The notes: generated by a model from the letters alone, not told the origin. DNA of 22,571 nucleotides from DASULK01 sp036381835 (GCA_036381835.1 DASVCA010000084.1:1-22571); one strand, 5' to 3'. Counted from the stretch's first letter, positions 6,948 to 15,151 are shown. Numbers and translations are program-made.

Positions 6948-8414
6948 TCAGGGGGTCCAGGTGGGACGCAACGGGTACGACGCGTCGCCGTCCGGCCCGG
7001 TCCGCGTGGCCAGCACCTGATGCAGCTGAATGGTGTTCCGCTCGAACGCGAGACGGGAACCGGCCATGTACAGGCCCCACACCCGGGCGATCCCCACCCC
7101 CGCCTCGCTCACGCAGGCGTCCCAGTGCTCGACGAGATTCCGGCACCAGGCGGCGAGGGTCAGCGCGTAGTGCTGGCGCAGGTTCTCCTCGTGCTGTACC
7201 TCCAGGCCGACGTCGTGGATCTCGCTGATCACCCGCCCCGGCCCGGCCAGCTCGCCGTCGGGGAAGACGTACCGGTCGATGAACCGGCCCGGCCGGTTCG
7301 GCATCCGGTTGTCCGCTCGGGTGATGCAGTGGTTGAGCAGTCGGCCTCCGGGACGGAGCCGATCCCGTAACGCGGCGAAATAGCTGGGGTAGTTGCGCAC
7401 CCCGATGTGCTCGGTCAACCCGATCGAGCTGACCGCATCGAACTGTTCGACCGGCGCGTCCCGGTAGTCCAGGTACCGGACCTCGGCGAGGCCGGTCAGC
7501 CCCTCCCGCTCGATGGCCGCCTGCGCCCACTCCGCCTGGGCCCGCGAAAGCGTGACGCCCAGCGCGCGTACCCCGTACTCGCGGGCCGCGTGCCGGACCA
7601 TGCCGCCCCAGCCGCACCCCACGTCCAGCAGCCGCATGCCGGAACGCAGCCCGAGCTTGCCGGCGACCAGGTCGTACTTCGCCGCCTGCGCCTGCTCCAA
7701 CGTGTCGCTGGGATCGTGGTAGACCGCGCACGTGTAGGTCATGGACGGTCCGAGCACCCGCTCGTAGAACGCGTTGGAGACGTCGTAGTGGTGCTGGATC
7801 GCGCGGCTGTCCCGGCCCCGTGAGTGGCGCCATCCCGCGGTCAGCCGCCGCCACCGCGGCAGCGCCTCCTGCGGGGGGCGCGGCGGCGGCAGCAGCCGGT
7901 CCCAGCCGAGTCGGCGCACCAGGGTCAACGCCTCGGCCGGCGACGGCAGCCGTAGCCGCAGCTCGTCCTTGAACAGCCGCAGCGCCTCGTACGGGTCGCC
8001 GGGGTGCACCCCGACCAATCGCAGATCGCCGCTGACGTACGCCCGCGCCAGGCCGAGATCCCCGGGTGCGGTGAGCAGGTACGACAGGCCGCGTTCGGTT
8101 GCGATGTGCAGCCCGATGCCCGCGTCCGCCGGCCCGACCGCGCTGCCGTCGTATCCGCTGATGCGCAGCGAAAGCGGACCGTCGGTCACCGCCCGGACGA
8201 TGTCCGCCACTGTCGCCCGGCGCGGACGACGTGCCGGTGCCGACGGCTGTGCGGCGGGCGCATGCCCGGTGGTGAGGTCCGCGTGTGCGTCGGTGGGCGC
8301 GGGTGCCGCTGGTGCGGACACCGGCACCGGCCCGGCGGGCGCGGGCGCCGGTGCCGGTGGGGCGGGCGCGGGCTGTGCCGAGGTCTCCCTGGGCTCTCGA
8401 TCTGTCACACTCAT
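6948..8414 (-). CDS. tmsB: SAM-dependent fatty acid methyltransferase, tuberculostearic-acid type (cyclopropane synthase family)
   Basis: The protein has 488 aa. The C-terminal half is a cyclopropane/mycolic-acid methyltransferase domain: AIQHHYDVSNAFY (206-218), MTYTCAVY, the SAM-binding loop LLDVGCGWGG (262-271), LGVTLSRAQAEWA and SSIGLTEHIG. Residues 70-200 form the family's N-terminal domain. In 10-methylstearate synthesis the methyltransferase adds a methylene at C10 of an oleoyl phospholipid, and a flavoprotein (TmsA/BfaA) then reduces it. That flavoprotein is encoded immediately upstream with an ATGA overlap, which is why I prefer tmsB over a plain cfa. The first 65 residues are an unusual Pro/Ala-rich, probably disordered tail. 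The acyl chain specificity is inferred from the gene pair. Confidence 0.88.
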   Translation of the reverse strand: MSVTDREPRETSAQPAPAPPAPAPAPAGPVPVSAPAAPAPTDAHADLTTGHAPAAQPSAPARRPRRATVADIVRAVTDGPLSLRISGYDGSAVGPADAGIGLHIATERGLSYLLTAPGDLGLARAYVSGDLRLVGVHPGDPYEALRLFKDELRLRLPSPAEALTLVRRLGWDRLLPPPRPPQEALPRWRRLTAGWRHSRGRDSRAIQHHYDVSNAFYERVLGPSMTYTCAVYHDPSDTLEQAQAAKYDLVAGKLGLRSGMRLLDVGCGWGGMVRHAAREYGVRALGVTLSRAQAEWAQAAIEREGLTGLAEVRYLDYRDAPVEQFDAVSSIGLTEHIGVRNYPSYFAALRDRLRPGGRLLNHCITRADNRMPNRPGRFIDRYVFPDGELAGPGRVISEIHDVGLEVQHEENLRQHYALTLAAWCRNLVEHWDACVSEAGVGIARVWGLYMAGSRLAFERNTIQLHQVLATRTGPDGDASYPLRPTWTP

Positions 8415-9820
8415 CGTCGTCCTACCGCCTTCTCGTACATGCCGGTCAGTCGGTGGTCGGGGTCGTACCGGTCTTTGACGGCGCGGTAGACGGCACCGCC
8501 GTACAACCGATCGAAGGTCTCGCGGTCGTAGTAGGCGTCCGAGTACAGCGACTTGTGCCCGCCCGCCGCGGACACCGCCTGCTCCACGGCGCGATTCACG
8601 TCGCCGTCCGCGGCACCGTCGCGGATCGGCACGGTGCCCCAGAACCCGATGTTCACGTAGGGCTGGCCCGGGCGCAGCGGGTAGAGCGGCCAGGCCCGCG
8701 CCGAGCCCGGACCGGCCGGCTCCCGCAGTCGTAGTGGGCACAGCCACACCGGCGACATCGGCACGTGCGCGACGAACCAGCGGAGGAAGTCGGCCGTCCC
8801 CTCGAGCGGAATCTCCACGTCCTGCACCACGCGCTCGCGCGCCGGGCGCCCGCGCCAGCGGTCGAGACGCGCCGCCACCCGGTAGCGGTGGTCCAGTCGA
8901 ACCAACCGGTGGTAGACGTCGCTGCGCCGGTACCGTGCCGGCCACAGCCGGCGGATCAGCGGATGCTGCACCCCGAAGGCCCGCGAGCACCAGAACCAGT
9001 CGGTGTCCCAACGCCACAGGTAGTCGTGGATGGTGAGGGCGTCGTGGTCGCGGTGGCGCAACGACTGGTAGTAGATGGCCTGACCCGTGTAGTCGCTGAC
9101 CTGCGAGACGTCGTCGGTGAAGGTGCCCAGCACCAGATACGCCTCGTCGGGGCGGAACACGACCCCGTCCATCGCGTCGACCCGTCGGCCGGCGAACGAT
9201 CCCGTCGCCATCACCTCGCCGATCGCCGCGACCAGGTCGTCGAGCGCCGCGAAGCGTACGTTGCGCAATGCGACGAAACGGTGGACCGGAGCGAGTTCGA
9301 TGCGCAGTCGCACCGCATAGCCGAGACTGCCGAGCGAGTTGGGAAACGCGGCGAACAGGTCGGCGTGCTCCCCTTCCGGCCGGGCGGTGACGATGTCCCC
9401 CGCGCCGGTCAGCACGTCCATCTCCACGACCGACTCGTGCGGCAGACCGTGGCGGAACGAGGTGGATTCGATCCCCAACCCGGTCACCGCCCCGCCGAGG
9501 GTGATGGTCCGCAACTGCGGGACGACCAGCGGCATGAGGTTGTGCGGCAGCGTCGCCGCGACGAGCCTCTCGTAGGTGCACATCCCCTGGACGTCGGCAA
9601 TGCGGGCGGTGGGATCCACGAAGAGGACCCCGTCGAGACCGCGGACGTCCAGGCCCGGCACCCGGGTCGCCGCCCGTGGACGGAACAGGTTCGAGGTTCG
9701 TTTAGCGAGTCGGACCGGAGCGCCGGGCGGCACCGCGGCGAAGGATTGCCGCAGGCGGGCGACCGCCCGCTCATGCTCGGGCCCCGGCTCGTGCGGCCGC
9801 TCGACCTGCAAGGCGCTCAC
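8411..9820 (-). CDS. tmsA: FAD-linked oxidoreductase of 10-methyl fatty acid synthesis
   Basis: The protein has 469 aa. Residues about 65-200 show a PCMH/FAD_binding_4 fold: GLDGVLFVDPTARIADVQG, PLVVPQLRTITLGGAVTG and SFRHGLPHESVVEMDVLTG. The C-terminal part carries family features such as YPLRPGQPYVNIGFWG and GGHKSLYSDAYYDRETFD. This architecture (DWARF1/24-sterol-reductase-like) beside a cyclopropane-type methyltransferase matches TmsA/BfaA, which reduces the 10-methylene intermediate to 10-methylstearate. The start is GTG 9820; an in-frame TAG lies a short way upstream and there is no ATG between. It is the promoter-proximal gene of the pair, divergent from the CBS-BON gene with 191 bp between them, in which a DevR-like palindrome lies. 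Confidence 0.88.
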   Translation of the reverse strand: MSALQVERPHEPGPEHERAVARLRQSFAAVPPGAPVRLAKRTSNLFRPRAATRVPGLDVRGLDGVLFVDPTARIADVQGMCTYERLVAATLPHNLMPLVVPQLRTITLGGAVTGLGIESTSFRHGLPHESVVEMDVLTGAGDIVTARPEGEHADLFAAFPNSLGSLGYAVRLRIELAPVHRFVALRNVRFAALDDLVAAIGEVMATGSFAGRRVDAMDGVVFRPDEAYLVLGTFTDDVSQVSDYTGQAIYYQSLRHRDHDALTIHDYLWRWDTDWFWCSRAFGVQHPLIRRLWPARYRRSDVYHRLVRLDHRYRVAARLDRWRGRPARERVVQDVEIPLEGTADFLRWFVAHVPMSPVWLCPLRLREPAGPGSARAWPLYPLRPGQPYVNIGFWGTVPIRDGAADGDVNRAVEQAVSAAGGHKSLYSDAYYDRETFDRLYGGAVYRAVKDRYDPDHRLTGMYEKAVGRR

Positions 9821-9895
9821 CAGGTCACTGTACGCATGCGGTCGATAAACCGACCGCTATATTGCCGAGAAATGTCGTTCCGGTCTGTCCGGATA

Positions 9896-9909
9896 GGGCC
9901 GTCCGGCCC
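9896..9909. promoter_or_regulatory. Candidate DevR-type box between tmsA and the CBS-BON gene
   Basis: GGGCCGTCCGGCCC is a perfect inverted repeat with 5-4-5 geometry, fitting GGGNC-N4-GNCCC. It lies 102 bp before the CBS-BON ATG, almost the same distance as the comparable site before the DoxX-like gene, and 76 bp before tmsA. It is weaker than the 13198 site because the half-sites are GGGCC rather than GGGAC. Confidence 0.4.
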
Positions 9910-10011
9910 AGCGACTATCCGCCACAGGTCCCGATGCCCGCAGCCCTCCGCCTCTGACCGGACCCCCGGTCCCCTCCGTACGGTCGAGCCGAGACCACGA
10001 AGGAGGTCGAG

Positions 10012-10671
10012 ATGAGGACCTGGCAGGTATCGGATGTGATGACCACTGACGTGGCCGTGGTGTACAAGGACACGCCGTACCGGGACATCGTCGACGTGCT
10101 CGCCGAACGGCACGTCAGCGCGGTTCCGGTGGTGGACGAGTCCCGGCGGGTGCTGGGTGTGGTGTCCGAGGCGGATCTGCTGCACAAGGTAGAACTCGTC
10201 GGGCAACCCCAGGAGCGGCGGATCTTCGGCCGCCGGCGCACGCGGGTGAAGGCGGAAGCGGACGTCGCGGCGGACCTGATGACCGCGCCGGCGGTCACCA
10301 CCCGCCCCGACACCTCGCTGACGGAAGCCGCGAAGACGATGAACCGCGAGCACGTCAAGCGCCTGCCGGTGGTCGACGATCTCGGCCACCTCGTCGGCAT
10401 CGTCTCACGCGGGGATCTGCTGAAGGTGCACCTGCGCCCGGACGCCGACATCCGCCGGGACGTGGTGCGCGAGGTGCTGCGACGGCTGCTCGGGGTGGCG
10501 GAGGACGAGGTCGAGGTGACCGTCGAGGACGGCGTCGTCCGATTGATCGGGCAGCTCGACCGCCGGACCTCAGTGGACATCGCCGGCCGGCTCACCGCCC
10601 AGGTGAGCGGCGTGGTGAAAGTGATCAACGAACTCGGCTACGACTACGACGACACCCGCTGGCAGGCATGA
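10012..10671 (+). CDS. CBS-CBS-BON domain protein (Hrp1-like stress protein)
   Basis: The protein has 219 aa. The first CBS motif covers about 6-60 (MTTDVAVVYKDTPYRDI, HVSAVPVVDESRRVLGVVSEADLL). The second covers about 88-142 (MTAPAVTTRPDTSLTEA, RLPVVDDLGHLVGIVSRGDLL). A BON domain covers about 148-212 (VEVTVEDGVVRLIGQLDRR, VSGVVKVINEL). CBS pairs bind adenine nucleotides and BON domains often associate with membranes; the substrate here is unknown. Mycobacterial Hrp1 (Rv2626c), a two-CBS protein, is a DosR-regulon member, and CBS-BON forms are common in other actinobacteria. AAGGAGG stands 5 bases before the ATG. The DevR-like palindrome upstream and the devS gene downstream place it in the hypoxia/dormancy group. 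Confidence 0.9.
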   Translation: MRTWQVSDVMTTDVAVVYKDTPYRDIVDVLAERHVSAVPVVDESRRVLGVVSEADLLHKVELVGQPQERRIFGRRRTRVKAEADVAADLMTAPAVTTRPDTSLTEAAKTMNREHVKRLPVVDDLGHLVGIVSRGDLLKVHLRPDADIRRDVVREVLRRLLGVAEDEVEVTVEDGVVRLIGQLDRRTSVDIAGRLTAQVSGVVKVINELGYDYDDTRWQA

Positions 10672-10673
10672 GC

Positions 10674-10695
10674 GGGCCGGTTGGCGGACCGGCCC
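10674..10695 (+). terminator. Hairpin after the CBS-BON gene
   Basis: GGGCCGGT and ACCGGCCC form an 8-bp stem with a 6-base loop, starting 3 bases after the stop. There is no U-tract. Confidence 0.5.
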
Positions 10696-10752
10696 AGCCC
10701 TCCGGGGCCGGTCCGGCAGCCATCGTCCCTGGCCCGGTCGGAGCGGGGGCGA

Positions 10753-10758
10753 TAGCAT
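10753..10758 (+). promoter_or_regulatory. -10 element for a leaderless devS-like transcript
   Basis: TAGCAT fits TANNNT and ends exactly 6 bases before the ATG at 10765. No Shine-Dalgarno is present near that ATG. The same 6-base spacing recurs before the genes at 16730 and 15396. No clear -35 is visible. Confidence 0.4.
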
Positions 10759-10764
10759 CGGCGG

Positions 10765-12495
10765 ATGGTAGCGACGGCCCACCCGCGAGACGACGAGGCA
10801 CCCCGCGGTCAGCCGTCGCTGGGCCTCACCCCCCTGTCCCGGGTACACCTGGACGAGCTGCTGCACGAGATGCTCGAACGGGTGGGTGAGATCGTCGCCA
10901 GCCGGGAACGACTGCGGGCCCTGCTCGATGCGGTCGTCGCCGTCGGCACCGATCTCGATTTCCAGAGCACGTTACGGCGGATCGTCCGGGCGGCCTGCGA
11001 CCTCGCCGACGCCCGGTACGGCGCGCTCGGCGTGATCGGACCCGACCGGCAGTTGATCGAGTTCATCACCCACGGGCTCGACGCGAAGACACATGCGGCG
11101 ATCGGAGAGCCGCCCCGCGGGCGGGGCGTGCTGGGATTGTTGATCACAGAACCCCGCGCGGTGCGCATGCCGGACATCGCGCAGCATCCGCAGTCGTACG
11201 GGTTCCCGCCCAACCACCCTCCGATGCGTAGCTTCCTCGGGGTGCCGATCCGCATCCGCGACCAGATCTTCGGCAATCTGTACCTGGCGGAGAAGCGCGG
11301 GGCGGACGAGTTCACCGAAGACGACGAGGAGATCGTGACCGCGCTGGCCGCGGCGGCCGGAGTGGCGATCGAGAACTCCCGGCTGTACGCCTTGGCCCAC
11401 CAGCGGGAACGCTGGCTCGCCGCCACCGCGGAGATCACCAATGTGCTGCTGGGCGAGGTCCGCCGGACCAACGCCCTAGCCCTGGTCGCCCGCCGGGCCC
11501 GCGAGGTGGCCGACGCCGAACTGGTCCTGGTGCTGCTCTACGACGAGGACGGGGAGTTCTTCACCGTCGAAGTCGCCGATCCGTCGGGCGACGAGCAGGA
11601 TCGGCTCCTCGGCGCGGTGCTGCCGGCCGCCGAGACCACCTTCGCGGTGTCCGTCACCGAGCGCCGACACACGGTGGTCGAGAGTCTCGCCAAGGCCGCA
11701 CCCTGGCCGGTGCCGGTGACCGCGGGACCGGCCGTGATCTCCCCGCTGGCCGCCGGGGACTCGCTGCACGGTGTGCTGGTCGTCGCCCTCGATGTGGAGC
11801 GCAATGCGCCGACCGGCGACGACGTGCCGCTGCTGGCGAGCTTCGCGGCGAAGGCCGCGCTGACGTTGGAGCGGGCAAGGGCGCAGGAGGAACGGGAGCT
11901 GCTCGCCGTGCTGGAGGATCGCGAGCGGATCGCCCGTGACCTGCACGACGTGGTGATTCAGCGACTGTTCGCGACCGGACTGCAACTGCAGAGCGCGCTG
12001 CCGCTCACCGGTCGATCCGAGCTCAGCGAACGGATCAACGCCGCGGTGGACGACCTGGACGCGACGATCCGGGACATCCGGCGGGCGATCTTCGAGCTGC
12101 GTACCCCGATGAGCGCGGTGCTGCGCACCGAGATCCGCGACACGGTCGATGCGGCGACCGGGCCGCTCGGGTTCCGGCCCATGCTGGAGCTGTCCGGACC
12201 GATCGACAGCGCCGTGCCCGACCCGGTACGCCCAGACCTGCTGGCGGTGCTGCGGGAGGCGTTGTCCAACGCCGCCCGCCATGCCAAGGCGAGCCGGGTG
12301 ACGGTTCGAGTACAGGTGGACGTCGGTCGGCTCACGTTGACCGTCGCGGACGACGGGGTCGGCACCGACCCGACCGCGGCCCGCGGCGGCCTGGTCAACA
12401 TGCGCGAGCGCGCCGAGCGGCACGGCGGAGAGTTCGCGGTGCTCGCCGGGGAGCCGAGCGGCACCGTGATCCGTTGGCGGGTGCCCCTGCACTGA
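10765..12495 (+). CDS. devS: DevS/DosS-type sensor histidine kinase (two GAF domains, HisKA_3, HATPase)
   Basis: The protein has 576 aa. GAF1 spans about 60-200, GAF2 about 230-370, the dimerisation/phosphoacceptor helix has ERIARDLHDVVIQRLFATG with His394, and the ATPase has REALSNAARHAKAS (N box) and VADDGVGTDP (G1). GAF1 contains FPPNHPPMRSFLGVPIRIRD with His151, matching the region that holds the heme-ligating His149 of mycobacterial DosS, so heme-based sensing of O2, NO or CO is likely (inference). No transmembrane segments are seen, so it should be cytosolic. Its expected partner, the DevR-like regulator, is encoded convergently 7 bp away rather than in the same operon. Start at ATG 10765 fits a leaderless transcript. 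Confidence 0.92.
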   Translation: MVATAHPRDDEAPRGQPSLGLTPLSRVHLDELLHEMLERVGEIVASRERLRALLDAVVAVGTDLDFQSTLRRIVRAACDLADARYGALGVIGPDRQLIEFITHGLDAKTHAAIGEPPRGRGVLGLLITEPRAVRMPDIAQHPQSYGFPPNHPPMRSFLGVPIRIRDQIFGNLYLAEKRGADEFTEDDEEIVTALAAAAGVAIENSRLYALAHQRERWLAATAEITNVLLGEVRRTNALALVARRAREVADAELVLVLLYDEDGEFFTVEVADPSGDEQDRLLGAVLPAAETTFAVSVTERRHTVVESLAKAAPWPVPVTAGPAVISPLAAGDSLHGVLVVALDVERNAPTGDDVPLLASFAAKAALTLERARAQEERELLAVLEDRERIARDLHDVVIQRLFATGLQLQSALPLTGRSELSERINAAVDDLDATIRDIRRAIFELRTPMSAVLRTEIRDTVDAATGPLGFRPMLELSGPIDSAVPDPVRPDLLAVLREALSNAARHAKASRVTVRVQVDVGRLTLTVADDGVGTDPTAARGGLVNMRERAERHGGEFAVLAGEPSGTVIRWRVPLH

Positions 12496-12502
12496 GCTGC
12501 GG

Positions 12503-13162
12503 TCAGGGATGCTCGGTCAACGATCGACGCTGGCCGAGCAGGCGGGTGGCGAGCACCGCCGCTTGGGTTCGCCGCTCCAAGCCCAGCTTGGCGAGCAGGC
12601 TGGAGACGTAGTTCTTGACGGTCTTCTCGGCGAGGAACATCTTGCCGGCGATCTCCCGGTTGGTCAGCCCCTCGGCCACATACTCCAGGATCCGCCGCTC
12701 CTGCTCGGTCAGCGACCGCAGCTCCGGCGGCTGCTCCTCCACGCCGGAGCGGATACGCTCCAACACCCGCTGGGTCACCGCCGGGTCGAGCAGGGACTGC
12801 CCGGCGGCCACCCTGCGCACCGCGTCCACCAGGTCCTGGCCGCGGATCTGCTTGAGCACGTAGCCCGCGGCACCGGCCATGATCGCGGCGAACAGCGCCT
12901 CGTCATCCTCGTACGAGGTGAGGATCAACCCTCTGATCGACGAGTCCACGCCCCGGACCTCGCGGCACACGTCGATGCCGTTGCCGTCCGGTAGCCGGGC
13001 GTCGAGGATCGCGACGTCCGGGCGCAGCGCCGGAATGCGCCGGGCGGCTTCCTGCGCCGAACCGGACTCGCCGATCACCTCGATGTCGCCGGAGCTCTCC
13101 AACAGATCGGTCAGTCCACGCCGAACGACCTCGTGGTCGTCGAGCAAGAAGACACGGATCAC
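12503..13162 (-). CDS. devR: DevR/DosR-type response regulator (NarL family)
   Basis: The protein has 219 aa. The receiver domain has DDH at 8-10, phospho-acceptor Asp54 (AILDARLPDG), Thr82 and Lys104, the same numbering as mycobacterial DevR. The C-terminal LuxR-type helix-turn-helix reads LTEQERRILEYVAEGLTNRE followed by KMFLAEKTVKNYVSSLLAKL and ERRTQAAV, nearly identical to the DevR recognition region. The start is GTG 13162 with AAGGA 5 bases upstream. A GGGACGAAAGTCCC palindrome lies 36 bp upstream of the start, which suggests autoregulation and shared control of the divergent nitroreductase gene. Streptomyces carries comparable DevRS-like (OsdKR) pairs. Confidence 0.94.
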   Translation of the reverse strand: MIRVFLLDDHEVVRRGLTDLLESSGDIEVIGESGSAQEAARRIPALRPDVAILDARLPDGNGIDVCREVRGVDSSIRGLILTSYEDDEALFAAIMAGAAGYVLKQIRGQDLVDAVRRVAAGQSLLDPAVTQRVLERIRSGVEEQPPELRSLTEQERRILEYVAEGLTNREIAGKMFLAEKTVKNYVSSLLAKLGLERRTQAAVLATRLLGQRRSLTEHP

Positions 13163-13197
13163 CGGTCCTTTCTACGCCGCGGATCGTCGGTCGACTA

Positions 13198-13211
13198 GGG
13201 ACGAAAGTCCC
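13198..13211. promoter_or_regulatory. DevR/DosR box between devR and the nitroreductase gene
   Basis: GGGACGAAAGTCCC is a near-perfect match to the core GGGACTWWAGTCCC of the published DosR consensus, with exact GGGAC and GTCCC half-sites. It lies in the divergent intergenic region, 36 bp before devR and 86 bp before the nitroreductase ATG. Confidence 0.75.
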
Positions 13212-13297
13212 GGTCGGGGATATCCGGTGACCCTGGGTGCCGGCCGTGACGGTGCGTCAGCGTGGGAGCAGACACTCTGCGACGAGGAGAAGCGGCG

Positions 13298-14263
13298 ATG
13301 ACCATGACCACTAAAGCATTCACCCGTACGGATCTGATCGGGGCGGCGACCGCGGCGATCCGCGCGCCTTCCCTGCACAACATCCAACCCTGGCGCTTCC
13401 GGTTGCACGACGGAGGTATCGAGGTCCTGACCGATGCCCGGCGACGGCTGCCGGTGACCGACCCGAACGGTTGGGGAGCCCGGGTCAGCTGCGGGGCGGC
13501 GCTGTACAACCTGCGACTCGCGCTCGCAGTCGCCGGCACGCCCGCCGAGGTGCGGATCCGGCCGTACCCGGAGCTGCCGGAGGTGGTCGCCCGGCTGACC
13601 CCGGCGGCACCGCGTCCGGCCACCCCGACCGAACTGGCGCTGTACGCGGCGGTGCCGCGCCGGCACAGCAACCGCGCGCCGTTCTGGGCTGCCCCGGTAC
13701 CGGGGGAAGCGCGATGGCGGCTGACCGAGGCAGCGCGGGAGGAGGGAGCCTGGCTGGAACTGGTCGTGGGCGCCGGGGCGGTGTCCGCCGTGGCCGAGAT
13801 CGCCCGCAGCGCGAACCGGGTGCTTGAACGCGATGCGGCCTACCAGGCGGAGCTCGCCAGTCTCGTACGCGACCAGGAGGCGCCCGACGGGGTGCCGGTC
13901 ACCGCCGGCGGTCCCGTCGGGGAACCGCAGGACCTGCTCCCCCAGCGCTCCTTCGGGGTACGCACCCGCGCGCCCGGACGGGACTTCGAACCGGAACCGC
14001 TCGTCGCCGTCCTGGGCACTCCGGGGGACAGCGCCAGCGACCAGATCATCGCCGGGCAGGCCCTGCAGCGGGTGCTGCTCACCGCCACCGACGCCGGTCT
14101 TGCCGTGTCGCTGCTGTCCCAGCCCATCGAGGTGCCGGCGGCGCGCGAGCAGTTGCGCTTGGCGCTCAACCGGTCCGGTCCGCCGCAGATGGTGCTGCGC
14201 ATCGGGTACGGCCAGCCGGGCTGGCCGACCCCGCGCCGTGGTGTCGAGGAGGTCATCGAATAG
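13298..14263 (+). CDS. Acg-type nitroreductase family protein
   Basis: The protein has 321 aa. The N-terminal motif AATAAIRAPSLHNIQPWRF is typical of the Acg (Rv2032) branch of the nitroreductase fold, as are GAALYNLRLALAVAG, RRHSNRAPF and the C-terminal AGQALQRVLLTATDAGLAVSLLSQ and PQMVLRIGYG. Mycobacterial Acg is DosR-controlled and binds or sequesters FMN rather than being a good nitroreductase; activity here is unknown. ATG 13298 with GAGGAG 7 bases upstream is preferred over the in-frame start at 13262. The DevR box upstream supports induction by low oxygen or NO (inference). Confidence 0.9.
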   Translation: MTMTTKAFTRTDLIGAATAAIRAPSLHNIQPWRFRLHDGGIEVLTDARRRLPVTDPNGWGARVSCGAALYNLRLALAVAGTPAEVRIRPYPELPEVVARLTPAAPRPATPTELALYAAVPRRHSNRAPFWAAPVPGEARWRLTEAAREEGAWLELVVGAGAVSAVAEIARSANRVLERDAAYQAELASLVRDQEAPDGVPVTAGGPVGEPQDLLPQRSFGVRTRAPGRDFEPEPLVAVLGTPGDSASDQIIAGQALQRVLLTATDAGLAVSLLSQPIEVPAAREQLRLALNRSGPPQMVLRIGYGQPGWPTPRRGVEEVIE

Positions 14264-14288
14264 ATGGCCGTTGGACCCCGTCGGGGGC

Positions 14289-14302
14289 GGGTCTTAGGTC
14301 CC
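14289..14302. promoter_or_regulatory. Candidate DevR box before the DoxX-like gene
   Basis: GGGTCTTAGGTCCC fits GGGNC-N4-GNCCC; read on the other strand it is GGGACCTAAGACCC, 12 of 14 positions matching the DosR core. It ends 103 bp before the DoxX-like ATG. Confidence 0.45.
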
Positions 14303-14405
14303 ATGTGGCCGCGACCGCCGGCCCTGCCGCCCGGAGTCGTCCACGTCGTCGAATGGGGGTAGCCCCAAAGGCCGGGGCGCAGGGATTCGAAAGGACGTGG
14401 AGACA

Positions 14406-14966
14406 ATGACCGCGATGCTCGAGCGGGCAACCGTTCCGACGACCGCTCCGGCGGTCACCGAGCACATCGAGACGACCCGGCAGAAGGCCACCCGGTACGT
14501 CTGGGCCATCGTGCGACTGGCCCTGGGCTGGACCTTCCTGTGGGCCTTCCTCGACAAGACGTTCGGGTTGGGCCACGCCACCGAGACCAACAACGCCTGG
14601 ATCAACGGCGGCCACCCGACGTACGGGTTCCTCAAGTTCGGCGCAGCGGGTCCGTTCCAGGGCTTCTACAACGACATCGCGGGTGCCGCGTGGGCCGACT
14701 GGCTGTTCATGCTCGGGCTGGCCGGAATCGGCACCGCACTGATCCTCGGCATCGGGTTGCGGATCGCCGCGGTCGCCGGCGGCATCCTCTACGTGATGAT
14801 GTGGACCGCGGTCCTGCCCCCGGCCAACAACCCCTTCCTCGACGACCACCTGATCAACGCCGCGGTTCTCGCCGGTCTCGCGCTCGTCGCCGCCGGTGAC
14901 ACCCTCGGCCTCGGCAAGCTCTGGGCGCGGCTGCCGCTGGTGCAGCGGATGCCCTGGCTGAAGTAG
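14406..14966 (+). CDS. DoxX/DoxD-like small membrane protein
   Basis: The protein has 186 aa. About four hydrophobic segments are visible: YVWAIVRLALGWTFLWAFL, then WLFMLGLAGIGTALILGIGL, IAAVAGGILYVMMWTAV and AAVLAGLALVAAGDTLG. The long second loop (GHATETNNAWINGGHPTYGFL) is typical of actinobacterial DoxX-like proteins related to the thiosulfate:quinone oxidoreductase small subunit. The exact function is not known; a membrane redox or stress role would fit. ATG 14406 is chosen over GTG 14397 because AAGGA at 14391-14395 is too close to the GTG. It follows the nitroreductase gene with a DevR-like site between them and is closed by a strong hairpin. Confidence 0.85.
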   Translation: MTAMLERATVPTTAPAVTEHIETTRQKATRYVWAIVRLALGWTFLWAFLDKTFGLGHATETNNAWINGGHPTYGFLKFGAAGPFQGFYNDIAGAAWADWLFMLGLAGIGTALILGIGLRIAAVAGGILYVMMWTAVLPPANNPFLDDHLINAAVLAGLALVAAGDTLGLGKLWARLPLVQRMPWLK

Positions 14967-14982
14967 CGCCGCTGGTGGGTGA

Positions 14983-15013
14983 CGGCGGGTCGGGCGGACT
15001 GCCCGACCCGCCG
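14983..15013 (+). terminator. Strong 13-bp hairpin after the DoxX-like gene
   Basis: A perfect 13-bp stem (CGGCGGGTCGGGC and its complement) closes a 5-base loop 17 bp after the stop. There is no U-tract. Confidence 0.75.
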
Positions 15014-15073
15014 CCCGGCGTTCGGTTTCGGCGGCCTGCTCGCGGGTTCGGTCGGCGATGTCGATGAGCCAGA

Positions 15074-15151
15074 TCAGAGTTCCGGTTCACCCGGAATCGG
15101 GGTTACGTCGTTAGCGATGAGGATGCTGGTGTCGAGGATGCCGCGGCTCAC
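15074..15151 (-). pseudogene. VapC (PIN-domain) toxin remnant, 25 codons
   Basis: GTG 15151 overlaps the antitoxin stop (CGGTGAGC), the usual vapBC coupling. The product begins ILDTSILIANDVTPIPGE, the first strand of a PIN domain with its first catalytic Asp, then stops at TGA 15074. Normal VapC toxins have about 125-140 residues, and no frame downstream restores the rest. Only the N-terminal tip survives, so there can be no nuclease. Confidence 0.7.

Noticed and set aside
9957..9969. GGACC-CCC-GGTCC palindrome before the CBS-BON gene
   Set aside because: Its 5-3-5 spacing does not fit a DevR box, and no partner sites with the same sequence are seen.
13247..13259. TGACG-GTG-CGTCA palindrome before the nitroreductase gene
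   Set aside because: It is short and unlike the palindromes at similar positions in front of the neighbouring genes, so chance is likely.
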